From: a virus
Virus record (IMG/VR): IMGVR_UViG_3300041418_000150
Coordinates: 1 to 25,875 of that record
DNA length: 25,875 nucleotides
Reading direction: 5' to 3' (one strand)
Position numbers and translations under genes: made by a program. Under the pieces are notes generated by a model. That model ran no database searches, was not told the origin of the DNA, and saw only the letters and a list, made by a program, of their open reading frames with translations. This document shows, in pieces, positions 15,054 to 21,743 of the stretch (positions are counted from its first letter, which is position 1; the number at the start of each line of letters is the position of its first letter).

Positions 15054-15264
15054 CGCTGATGCGCTCCATGGCCATGTGCAGCAACATGCCGGCTGCCTGA
15101 TGCCGGCTGACGCTCTGACTGCCGATCAGCCGGTAGGTCTCGTCGATGAGCACCGCGACCGCATAGAATTCCACGACGTTGCCGACGCGCACCTCTGCGA
15201 GCAACTTCTCCAGCGCCTCGATCGCGCTCTCCTGGCTGTCAATGAGCAGAGGTTCGTTCGCCAT
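15046..15264 (-). CDS. 72-aa small phage protein
   Basis: The protein (MANEPLLIDSQESAIEALEK, then LLAEVRVGNVVEFYAVAVLI) resembles short phage proteins with an 'I..L..LL..A..G.....A.A.V' pattern followed by a helix ending in LLxxM. The gene starts at a TGATG overlap with its upstream neighbour and overlaps dnaB by 8 nt. Function unknown. Confidence 0.65.
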   Translation of the reverse strand: MANEPLLIDSQESAIEALEKLLAEVRVGNVVEFYAVAVLIDETYRLIGSQSVSRHQAAGMLLHMAMERISGE

Positions 15265-15551
15265 CAGTTTCTATGCCCCCAGTTAAACAGATGCGTTATG
15301 AGCTCTTTGGCGGCGCCGGGCGCCAACTCAACCTCACCGACTTCGCCGGCTGCCGCCAGCTTCGCGGCGCATTCCAGGCAAATCGTCTCCGCGGTGGGGT
15401 CTCTGGCAAGCACTCCTTGGCCGGCGGGCGCAATGGTCAACTCTGCTTCGCAGTCGCGGCAGTAGTGCCCACGCTGGCTGCCGGCAATTTCGCCACCGAG
15501 AATCAAATCGGCGACTTTCCGACAAACCACAAGTGCTTTTTCATCTGGCAT
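15264..15551 (-). CDS. 95-aa zinc-ribbon protein
   Basis: HYCRDCEAEL and ETICLECAAKL supply two CxxC knuckles (about residues 31-34 and 59-62), so one zinc ion is likely. The N-terminal 25 residues are helical, and the Ala/Glu-rich end is acidic. It shares TGATG junctions with both neighbours. No known family is recognised; a nucleic-acid or protein adaptor is possible. Confidence 0.65.
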   Translation of the reverse strand: MPDEKALVVCRKVADLILGGEIAGSQRGHYCRDCEAELTIAPAGQGVLARDPTAETICLECAAKLAAAGEVGEVELAPGAAKELITHLFNWGHRN

Positions 15552-16018
15552 CAGCTCTCACTCCAATTCCACAAACCAAGTGCGCCTTTCGCCTCAACAG
15601 GTTTTTCGAAACAGGTCACCGATCCGAGAATCCACGCGAAGCGACCGATAGAGTAGTCTCCGAAATCCAGTTCTTGTGGCCGCTCGGCCAGCATTTCCGT
15701 GTATTTCCCCAGGCTGATATGGCAGCCTTCGGGGCCGAAACGGAATTCGCCCATCCGTACACAGTCGAGTAAGGTACATGTGGCAATTACGGCGCCAAGT
15801 GGATACACCGGGAACCAAGTTCCGTCGCCAAGTTTTTTGGCTACGTCGTAGCACACTGGGCTGAACGAGAAATCGCGAGCCCATCTCGGGAAGCCTTTCG
15901 CGGCATGAATCGCTAGTGGCCCGCGGTAGGCCGTACCCCAAGATCGCGTTTCGATCCGCTTTGCCCCGATCGCGACGAGTGTCGCCCATGGCTGCGTCAG
16001 TGTCAGCGCTTTCATCAT
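15551..16018 (-). CDS. ASCH (PUA-like) domain protein
   Basis: MKALTLTQPWATLVAIGAKR followed by IETRSW and YRGPLAIHAAK is the ASCH signature, a PUA-like β-barrel that binds RNA or modified nucleosides; some members deacetylate N4-acetylcytidine. The family size (about 110-160 aa) fits. The preferred start is ATG 16018, which overlaps the upstream stop (AAATGATG); a further in-frame start lies upstream. In phages the family is common and its target unknown; candidates are mRNA or modified bases. Confidence 0.82.
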   Translation of the reverse strand: MMKALTLTQPWATLVAIGAKRIETRSWGTAYRGPLAIHAAKGFPRWARDFSFSPVCYDVAKKLGDGTWFPVYPLGAVIATCTLLDCVRMGEFRFGPEGCHISLGKYTEMLAERPQELDFGDYSIGRFAWILGSVTCFEKPVEAKGALGLWNWSES

Positions 16019-16392
16019 TTGCTCCTGAACCATTCCTTGCCGTCCCGCGGCGGCAAAAACTCCTGGTAAATCTCACGCAACTCGATCGGCGCTGGGTAAT
16101 GATCGTATTTGTCTAACGCTTCACCGATGAGCCATTCCCCGTCCATTGGGTTGCCGTCGCCAGGCAAGTCTGGATGGCACTCCCCGATAATATCGACGAC
16201 ATGCCGATGCCAGACGATCCGCAGCAAGGCATCACAATGGGCCTTAAAGACCTGTGGGCTGGTTTTTGGATCCGGATAGCCCTTGTAATCCTTGAACCGC
16301 TTCAGTAAATCACCGGCCCATCTGATGTCGTCTTCACTCGGCGGTGGTGGGGTTTTAGCTCTTTCTGCCAAACAGGGCCTCCTCCACGGCAT
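16015..16392 (-). CDS. 125-aa protein next to the initiator, possible helicase-loader-like
   Basis: ATG 16392 has AAAGAGG close upstream and overlaps the initiator gene by 38 nt. The N-terminus is Pro-rich (AKTPPPPSEDD). The body has WAGDLLKRFKDYKGYPDP and ends HYPAPIELREIYQEFLPP, then DGKEW, a phrase reminiscent of small proteins beside phage replication genes in Acidobacteria-like genomes. Position between the initiator and dnaB is where lambda-type loaders lie, but no sequence motif proves this role. Confidence 0.55.
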   Translation of the reverse strand: MPWRRPCLAERAKTPPPPSEDDIRWAGDLLKRFKDYKGYPDPKTSPQVFKAHCDALLRIVWHRHVVDIIGECHPDLPGDGNPMDGEWLIGEALDKYDHYPAPIELREIYQEFLPPRDGKEWFRSK

Positions 16393-17611
16393 CGGCCTCT
16401 TTCATCTTCGGTTTCCTCGCCAGGAACCCGCGCCAGTTCGGCCTGCCGTTCTTCTTGTCCAGAATCCAATCAAGAGTCAACCAATACCCTGGGTTTTTGT
16501 CGGAATTACGGTACTCATCTTCGACACGCCGGCAAATGTCCTCCCAGACATCCAGCAACTCTGTTGTTTGAAAAGCTTCTTCGTGTCGATAAGCATCAGC
16601 ACTTTTAACCCTGGCCGAGGGTGCCAGCTCGTTCCAGCGATCGACATACCAACAATAGCCCGTTTTTTGCGTTTTAAGCCCCGTGGTTGAATTCTGGGGT
16701 ATGCCAGTACCACCCCCTCCTGTGGAAATCGAATCCTGGGCCGGATCCGTGCCACGGCGGCCAATCTCCCGTGCTGCCGCCTCTTCATCTGAGGCGCCAT
16801 CCAACGAACGATCCAAAAGCTGCCAATCCTTCAGGAAGATCTCCATGCTCCAGTTGTCAGCGGCGTAGCCGTCAGTTCGGAGATAGTAGACCAGCGCTGC
16901 ACGTATGGTAGTTTTCCCCTCTTTGGTCTCTAGGCGCTCAAACTCACGCAGTTCTTTGGGTTGGATCTTAAACGAAATTCCACGTTCACGTCGATACAAG
17001 TTTTTAGTGTAGGGCTGGGCTCCGTACTTCAAATCGCAGTCGTCTCTTGTAACCCTCACTGAAGAACTACGCCTAGCTTCGTGCTGTTGCTTCGCGCGCG
17101 CGGGGGGTGTTTCGTTTTGGTTTTGCGTTAAAACCTTTTCGGATTCCCCCGTGAGGGGCGTAGTATCATCTCTGTTTATCATCTCAGTTAACATCTCAGT
17201 ATTAATAATGCATTGTGGAGTTTCTCCGTAATGCATTGTGGAGTTTCTCCGTTTTCCATTGTGGAGTTTCTCCGTAATCCATTGCGTAAAAGCCGAAATG
17301 GAAAGCCGGTAGTGAACCGTCGGGTGACCAGCAACTTGCCGGAGGTCAGTTTCTAGGAAACCCTGTTGTTTGAAGAACGTAACCGAACCTTCAACCTGAT
17401 CCTTGCTGAGCGCGGTCTCGGTGGTCCACTGGCGGTAGCTCTTATACCACCATTCGTCTTTCGCTTTAAGGCCACCCCAGAAGAGAATTTGCTGCAAAAC
17501 GATCGCTTTGACGGCGGTGCCGGTCAATTCGATGTAGATCGGGTGCACGACAATGGCGCGCCGGTTACCGGACAGCTCGGCGACGAGATGAAACCAATCT
17601 TCGTGGGTCAA
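16355..17611 (-). CDS. O-like replication initiator (winged helix, contains origin)
   Basis: The start is most likely TTG 17611, with AAGGAGG four bases upstream; a GTG at 17641 in the same frame has no ribosome-binding site. The N-terminal part (AVKAIVLQQILFWGG, WTTETALSKDQVEGSVTFFK, QGFLETD) is a winged-helix domain like that of phage replisome organisers and lambda O. A low-complexity linker follows, whose codons hold the iterons and AT-rich repeats (17165-17286). The C-terminal region (WYVDRWNELAP ... DWILDKKNGRPNWRGFLARK) ends in a motif common in DnaD/O-type initiators. Its likely job is to bind the origin and recruit DnaB, whose gene lies three genes further downstream. Confidence 0.72.
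   Translation of the reverse strand: MTHEDWFHLVAELSGNRRAIVVHPIYIELTGTAVKAIVLQQILFWGGLKAKDEWWYKSYRQWTTETALSKDQVEGSVTFFKQQGFLETDLRQVAGHPTVHYRLSISAFTQWITEKLHNGKRRNSTMHYGETPQCIINTEMLTEMINRDDTTPLTGESEKVLTQNQNETPPARAKQQHEARRSSSVRVTRDDCDLKYGAQPYTKNLYRRERGISFKIQPKELREFERLETKEGKTTIRAALVYYLRTDGYAADNWSMEIFLKDWQLLDRSLDGASDEEAAAREIGRRGTDPAQDSISTGGGGTGIPQNSTTGLKTQKTGYCWYVDRWNELAPSARVKSADAYRHEEAFQTTELLDVWEDICRRVEDEYRNSDKNPGYWLTLDWILDKKNGRPNWRGFLARKPKMKEADAVEEALFGRKS
17165..17286. other. Putative replication origin: AT-rich 13-mers plus iterons
   Basis: Three exact copies of CATTGTGGAGTTTCTCCGT start at 17211, 17234 and 17257, and a fourth partial copy (CATTGCG) starts at 17280; the period is 23 bp throughout. 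Each unit contains the dyad GGAGTTTCTCC. Because 23 is not a multiple of three, the repeats are conserved at DNA, not protein, level. Beside them, 17165-17203 holds three AT-rich near-repeats (ATCATCTCTGTTT, ATCATCTCAGTTA, ACATCTCAGTATT) like the 13-mers of unwinding elements. Lambda has the same layout inside gene O. Confidence 0.75.
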
Positions 17612-17764
17612 AAAGCCTCCTTGCAGATCGGGTGGCGGCACGGCAACGGAGGTGAAATCCGCGCCGCCGGAGCGGCCGATCTGTCCTACGGGCTGGTGGC
17701 GATCCAGCTCAGCGGCTAGTATTCCTCCAAAGCTAGGTCGGATGCAAGGAAAATCTTTAGATTG

Positions 17765-18001
17765 CTAGGCACGCCCTGTGGAAAACTTGTGGATGTCAAC
17801 TTTTATCGTTCCTACAAATCCCGAAAGTACTAGGGCCTGCAGATCTTCACAGGATTTTTGGGTTGTATTGCGCCTGGCGGACGCCGTACACTGAAACCCT
17901 GGATGGTGCGGGTCAACCCCTAAACAAGGCACCGGCCTCCCCGGCTTCTCGGGGACAGCTCCGTCGGCAATATCCCCGCGGGGACTGCTGGTCGCGGCCA
18001 T
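17765..18001 (-). CDS. Possible 78-aa protein downstream of palindrome
   Basis: ATG 18001 has AGGAGT, the right half of the palindrome at 18011-18026, nine bases upstream, as for the gene at 21719. The product (MAATSSPRGDIADGAVPEKP ... DIHKFSTGRA) is Pro/Gly-rich, with no domain or predicted secondary structure I recognise. Its last codons include DnaA-box-like sequences. It may be a real small protein, or only DNA between tas-linked genes and the initiator. Codon use gives no clear support. Confidence 0.35.
   Translation of the reverse strand: MAATSSPRGDIADGAVPEKPGRPVPCLGVDPHHPGFQCTASARRNTTQKSCEDLQALVLSGFVGTIKVDIHKFSTGRA
17777..17796. other. Two DnaA-box-like sites
   Basis: On the - strand TTTTCCACA (17785-17777) differs from the DnaA box TTATCCACA by one base, and ACATCCACA (17796-17788) by two. 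The spacing is 11 bp, one helical turn. They lie about 500 bp from the iterons and upstream of the initiator gene. Whether host DnaA contributes to phage replication cannot be seen from sequence alone. Confidence 0.35.
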
Positions 18002-18010
18002 CCAGAAATC

Positions 18011-18026
18011 ACTCCTATATGGGAGT
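18011..18026 (-). promoter_or_regulatory. Recurring palindrome, copy 2
   Basis: On the - strand ACTCCCATATAGGAGT (one mismatched pair) follows the stop of the 53-aa zinc protein and precedes ATG 18001 by nine bases. The flanking AAAAGT and GA are identical to the 21728 copy and to copy 1 at 6436, so 24 nt match (18009-18032). AGGAGT is the apparent ribosome-binding site, and folding would pair it with ACTCC. Confidence 0.7.
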
Positions 18027-18031
18027 ACTTT

Positions 18032-18193
18032 TCAGGTTTTCCAGTGCCGGCCGACGTGCCAACCGTGACAGCGCGGGCAGAAGTATACCTCCCCGGAATA
18101 GCCAGATATCCTCTTGAGAATCGAGCGAAGTTGGCTTTCCGCAGCGCCGCGTGACAAGTGAGAATGCTTCTTCGTCGTGCGGCAATGTTTCAT
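18032..18193 (-). CDS. 53-aa zinc-ribbon protein coupled to tas
   Basis: ATG at 18193 overlaps the stop of the Tas-like gene (CAATGA), so the two are translationally coupled. The product starts MKHCRTTKKHSHLSRGAAES and ends with VYFCPRCHGWHVGRHWKT. The latter matches the end of a widespread group of tiny zinc proteins with 'VYxCxxCxGWHLT'. The metal site would be CPRC plus nearby His and perhaps the N-terminal His/Cys. It has a basic, helical first half. No catalytic motif is seen. The position directly after tas makes it a candidate accessory factor, but such proteins are also common alone in phages. Confidence 0.7.
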   Translation of the reverse strand: MKHCRTTKKHSHLSRGAAESQLRSILKRISGYSGEVYFCPRCHGWHVGRHWKT

Positions 18194-19008
18194 TGCGGCC
18201 AGTTGGGGACCTCGATCATATGGACATGGCCTAAGTGCTCAAGCGAGTACGGCTTCGGCGGCGCCTTCTTGTACTCGATCATGTAGGCGACGTGGTGCCA
18301 ATGTGCCAAAAATATTTTGACTGCCCAGCGCTTCGCGCGGGCGTGGATGTGCGCCGGCGGCAGCTTCCCGGCCAAGTAGCACTGCTTGGCGACCGTGTCC
18401 TTCCGGTAGTTTTTCCGGGCGAGAGCGACCTTGGCCTGGTCCGCGAACTCGCCCGCGTCATTCCGCGCGGTCTCCAACTCTTTGCGTTGGACGTAGAACT
18501 TGCCGTAAACGTCGTTCTCGTTAGTCGATACCTTGACAAAGCTCTCGCCGATTTTCCAGCACAGAGTTTTGAGGTCGGCATTCCACGGCCGCTTCTGATT
18601 GGCTTCCCAGGTGACCGTGGGGTCGAGGCCGGCGAAGCGCCAAATGTGGCCGACGGTTGGGCACTTTGTGATGTCGATGTGCGCGGCGAGGCCGGCCGAG
18701 ATGATGGGGCCGATCCCGGTGATCGACTTCGCCCACAAGCAAATCTCGCTGGTCTCGGTCCATTGGTCAAGTGCACGGTGGATCTGTGACTCAATGATTT
18801 CGCCTTGCCGCACCAGCCAGCCGATCAGATCGTTCGGCTGTTTCGACTTCTCCAGGGCGCGGTACTGATTAGCCGATACCTTGCGATACTCCTGCAGGGC
18901 GTAGTAGCCGTTGACGATGTAACCTACTTCGTCAAGGGATAAGTCTTTGGCTGCCATCGCCAGGTCTCGTTTGAGACGCTGGACAGGCTCTAAGGCGTCG
19001 TAGTTCAT
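18190..19008 (-). CDS. Tas-like protein (TasA type), Transposase_20/Nop-like core, no nuclease
   Basis: This 272-aa protein has a long charged helical N-terminal part (about 1-90, coiled-coil-like). The core SITGIGPIISAGLAAHIDI (about 95-113), then VGHIWRFAGLDP (about 119-130), is the helix-hairpin-helix signature shared by the C-terminal domain of IS110/IS116/IS902 transposases and Nop-type RNA-binding proteins. The basic C-terminal region contains HIHARAKRW and YMIEYKKAPP. No DEDD/RuvC catalytic motif or HNH motif is visible, so it would bind but not cut DNA by itself. The 36-bp-period array immediately upstream identifies it as a TIGR-associated (Tas) protein, TasA-like in the TIGR-Tas scheme, rather than a transposase. 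No transposon ends are seen. The start ATG 19008 has AAGGAG, formed by the last spacer and repeat of the array. Confidence 0.85.
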   Translation of the reverse strand: MNYDALEPVQRLKRDLAMAAKDLSLDEVGYIVNGYYALQEYRKVSANQYRALEKSKQPNDLIGWLVRQGEIIESQIHRALDQWTETSEICLWAKSITGIGPIISAGLAAHIDITKCPTVGHIWRFAGLDPTVTWEANQKRPWNADLKTLCWKIGESFVKVSTNENDVYGKFYVQRKELETARNDAGEFADQAKVALARKNYRKDTVAKQCYLAGKLPPAHIHARAKRWAVKIFLAHWHHVAYMIEYKKAPPKPYSLEHLGHVHMIEVPNWPQ

Positions 19009-19009
19009 G

Positions 19010-19740
19010 TGTGTCGCTCCTTGTACGTGGTGCTCTCAGGTTTATTGGCTCGCTCCGACTATCTGGTACTCTCAAGCGGTATGGCTCGCTCCTTGTCCAT
19101 GGTACTCTCCGGCAGTTTGGCTTATTCACACTGTTTGGTGCTCTCCGGCTTAATGGCTCGCTCGGCATCGATGGTACTCTCTCGCGGAGTGGCTCGCTCA
19201 GGAAATTTGGTACTCCCTGAGAATATGGCTCGCTCCCAGTTTATGGTGCCCTCAGGCATGATGGCTCGCTCCGGTAGTGTTGGTGCTCTCATTCGACTTG
19301 GCTCGCTCTGGGCATATGGTAGTCTCATCGTCTGGTGGCTCGCTCAGAGAGAATGGTACTCTCGCTTCAGTTGGCTCGCTCAGATTTGATGGTGCTCTCC
19401 GATTGATTAGCTCGCTCAAGATAAGTGGTGCTTTCCTCGCATTTGGCTCGCTCACATTCTGTGGTGCTCTTGAACAAGATGGCTCGCTCAGGCTATATGG
19501 CCCTCTCACCTCACATGGCTCGCTCGGATGATATGGTGCTCTCATAATGGTTGGCTCGCTCGCGGAATTTGGTGCTCTCCCGAAACTGGCTCGCTCGACT
19601 GTCCTGGTGCCCTCGATTCAAATGGCTCGCTTCCAGCGTCTGGTACTCTCAATCCGGATGGCTCGCTCCTCTACTTTGGTACTCTCCGGTCTAATGGCTC
19701 GCTCCCGTATAGTGGTACTCTCAGATTCAATGGCTCAAGG
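19010..19740 (-). repeat. TIGR-like array: 41 alternating 10-nt repeats, 40 spacers
   Basis: Two repeat types alternate strictly. In - strand (tas sense) they are A = GAGCGAGCCA and B = GAGAGTACCA or GAGAGCACCA. There are 21 A copies (16 identical) and 20 B copies (7 with TAC, 6 with GCA-type centre, 7 single or double variants). The 40 spacers are all different; 37 are 8 nt, two are 9 nt (19272-19280, 19327-19335) and one is 7 nt (19580-19586). The unit is 18 bp and the A+B period is 36 bp. Degenerate A copies end the array at 19010 and 19731, and one internal A copy (19118) is damaged. As recalled for TIGR-Tas, such arrays are cut into about 36-nt guide RNAs with two short spacers, each pairing with one DNA strand. 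Direction of transcription is inferred from the flanking genes. Confidence 0.9.
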
Positions 19741-21471
19741 TTTTACCGCCTTAGCGACTGCCAAGGCATTCAGCCGGTCGGAAATCCCTCCCTTCGACCA
19801 CTCCGTGTTGCCGGCGGCATACTGCTTCATAGCAAACTGGTAAAGCTGAATCCCATCAAAGTGTTTGCGGCGCAAGTGCCCGTCACGATAATAGAGTGCC
19901 CAGCACTGCTTCTGATTTGGTGGCTCGCTCTTCCACTTGGCTGAGGCGAGTACGAGGCCGATCTGTTCGCGCGGCACCGCGGCGTCACCGGCTGTGAAAG
20001 CGTCTTCCTTCTTGCCGGCAAACAAAATCCTGGCGTGTCCTTCCGTGTTCTCTTGGAGCTCCCACTGGCCGAGCACGTCCTGATTGATGTAGAACGTTCG
20101 ATCGGCCAGGCTCAGCCGGTAGCCGGCGATGCCGTCCTTGACCCAACCGAATTTGCTCATGCGCTGGACCTCGGCCGGGATCTTGATAGGCCCGAGCAAG
20201 TCGACTTTTCTGACGAGCGCCTCGATCTGGCGCAGGCTGGTGTAGCCCTCGATGTCCAGGCCCGGCGTCTGTCTCAGGAGACCCTCAAGCTGCTTGGCGG
20301 TCCGGGTGGCGCTCTTTCCGGCGAGGTCGAAGTCGGCCCGTAGCCCGAACAGCGTCGGTAGGGTCACAATGGAGTGCCTGCCGGTGTTGTCGCAGAAGTC
20401 TACCCAGATGGCGAATTGCTTGATGAAATCCCCGGTGTAGGTGGCGGCATCCTCAGGCGCCGGGTATGGCCGAAGCTGCCGGCCGAGCTGCTGAATGAAT
20501 AATCCAGGCGACTTTGTCGGTCTGGTACCGAGTCCAACGGTGCACCGCGGATTGTCCCAACCTTCGGAGAGTACGCCGCACGAGGCCAGGCCCAAGAGGT
20601 CACCACATTCGTGCCGGCGGTAGAGGACTTCACGCTCGTTATCCGGGGTCTCGCTGCTGATTGCCTCGCAGGAGATTCCATAGTGCCAGAAGACGTCCGC
20701 TAAGTCCTTCGAATGCTGGATGGTCACCGTAAACGCCGCAAACGTCAGGCCAGCAGCCAGCTTCTGGTACTCCTGAACGACCAAGCGGTTGCGTTCGAAT
20801 GTATTCACAGCGTCCGACAGCTCGCCCTCTTTGAAATCGCCGCTCCGCGTACCAACATCACTGATGTCGGTCATGGTGCTGACGTGATAGCCGGTGGGTT
20901 CCACCAGCCAGTTCGCCTCGACCATCTCGCGGATCGAGCGCGCGAACACGATCTTGTCGAAGACCTTTTCGAGACCGATCTTGTCGCCGCGCTTCGGGGT
21001 CGCTGTGAAGCCAACGAGCAGCTTGCCAGGAACGCGGTTCTCGGCGCCCTTGTAGACCTGGAAATACTCAAGAACGCCGAGGTATGACGGGCTGATTACG
21101 TGGTGCGCTTCGTCAACGATAACGACTTTCACGATCGCCGGGTTGAAGCGTTCGCGTCGCTTGGCGTGTTGCAGTGTCTGGATCGAACCAACAATGACAT
21201 CAGCAAATGGGTGAGCGCGCCGGCTGCCCGCTTCGATTTCTATCGCCAAGGACGGATTGTATTTCGCCAGCTTCTCCGCATTCTGCTCGATCAACTTATC
21301 GCGATGTACCAGCACCAGCATCTGCTGGGGCAATCTCAAGTTCAGGACTTCAGGCAGGTGTGAAAAGATCAGAGTTTTGCCGGTTCCCGTAGGAAGTGCC
21401 ACGAGCTGATTCTCGATGCCGGCGCTGCGGATCTCTTCCAGACACTCTTGCTGGTAGTCGCGTAGGCTCAT
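19735..21471 (-). CDS. SF2 DEAH helicase, XPB/UvsW-like
   Basis: This 578-aa protein carries the SF2 helicase motifs in order: RDYQQECLEEI (Q-like), LPTGTGKT (28-33), VDEAHH (DEAH at 120-123), FTATPKRGD (about 155-163), GVLSEGWDNP (motif V) and QQLGRQLRPY (motif VI). It is a DNA translocase of the type found in many phages for fork remodelling or recombination-dependent replication. It is translated from ATG 21471, which overlaps the upstream gene stop. Its stop codon TGA (19735-19737) is inside the first repeat of the TIGR-like array, so helicase, array and tas are probably on one transcript. An exact A repeat also occurs in its coding sequence at 19921-19930. Confidence 0.9.
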   Translation of the reverse strand: MSLRDYQQECLEEIRSAGIENQLVALPTGTGKTLIFSHLPEVLNLRLPQQMLVLVHRDKLIEQNAEKLAKYNPSLAIEIEAGSRRAHPFADVIVGSIQTLQHAKRRERFNPAIVKVVIVDEAHHVISPSYLGVLEYFQVYKGAENRVPGKLLVGFTATPKRGDKIGLEKVFDKIVFARSIREMVEANWLVEPTGYHVSTMTDISDVGTRSGDFKEGELSDAVNTFERNRLVVQEYQKLAAGLTFAAFTVTIQHSKDLADVFWHYGISCEAISSETPDNEREVLYRRHECGDLLGLASCGVLSEGWDNPRCTVGLGTRPTKSPGLFIQQLGRQLRPYPAPEDAATYTGDFIKQFAIWVDFCDNTGRHSIVTLPTLFGLRADFDLAGKSATRTAKQLEGLLRQTPGLDIEGYTSLRQIEALVRKVDLLGPIKIPAEVQRMSKFGWVKDGIAGYRLSLADRTFYINQDVLGQWELQENTEGHARILFAGKKEDAFTAGDAAVPREQIGLVLASAKWKSEPPNQKQCWALYYRDGHLRRKHFDGIQLYQFAMKQYAAGNTEWSKGGISDRLNALAVAKAVKP

Positions 21472-21719
21472 TGCTTCTTCCCGTGAGTGGCTTTCCAGAG
21501 TTGATACTCTGCCTCTGTCTTTCCGCTGTGGTAGTGGATCGTGTAATCGAGAAGGAAATTCAGGAAGTCGAGCATATCCATCGATTCCTCACCTTCCATG
21601 TACGGTTTATCCGCGGCGATCCCGTACGGCCGAAGATGACCGCATTCCTGGCAGGTCCCCCACACGACGCGCATGTGCCGCTCCGGCAATCCCATAGCCG
21701 ATCTGACATCAGTACTCAC
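21468..21719 (-). CDS. 83-aa protein with CxxC motif
   Basis: The start is GTG 21719, eight bases after AGGAGT, the right half of the palindrome at 21728-21743; an internal ATG (MGLPERHM) is less likely. The product contains RVVWGTCQECGHLRPYG, a partial zinc knuckle with only one CxxC, and a helical C-terminal half (MDMLDFLNFLLDYTIHYHSG). Its stop overlaps the helicase start (ATGA type). Family not recognised. Confidence 0.65.
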   Translation of the reverse strand: MSTDVRSAMGLPERHMRVVWGTCQECGHLRPYGIAADKPYMEGEESMDMLDFLNFLLDYTIHYHSGKTEAEYQLWKATHGKKQ

Positions 21720-21727
21720 AGATTGTC

Positions 21728-21743
21728 ACTCCTATATGGGAGT
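21728..21743 (-). promoter_or_regulatory. Recurring palindrome, copy 3
   Basis: On the - strand ACTCCCATATAGGAGT is identical to copy 2, and 24 nt match including flanks (21726-21749). AGGAGT serves as ribosome-binding site for GTG 21719. The stop codon TAG of the preceding 31-aa ORF lies within it. It could act as a repressor operator, or as an mRNA hairpin hiding the Shine-Dalgarno sequence. Confidence 0.7.

Noticed and set aside
13686-15465. Long + strand reading frames opposite dnaB (13686-14402, 14484-15059, 14551-15465)
   Set aside because: They mirror the real dnaB gene on the other strand, lack ribosome-binding sites and have no recognisable domain.
17863-18117. 84-codon + frame in the region between tas and the initiator
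   Set aside because: Opposite to all neighbouring genes and overlaps the 53-aa zinc protein, which has a clear motif and coupling.
18190-19008. IS110-family insertion sequence
   Set aside because: The DEDD/RuvC catalytic half is absent, the protein is too short, there are no element ends, and the gene is embedded in a coupled operon with a 36-bp-period array.
19009-19389. Repeat protein encoded by the array (LVLS/MARS repeats on the + strand or SEP/RAP repeats on the - strand)
   Set aside because: The 18-bp unit keeps frames open by itself. Three spacers of 7 or 9 nt break the frame, spacer sequence is random while the 10-mers are conserved at every codon position, and no ribosome-binding site fits.
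19010-19740. CRISPR array
   Set aside because: Repeats are 10 nt in two alternating types and spacers about 8 nt, far shorter than CRISPR repeats and spacers. No cas genes are present.
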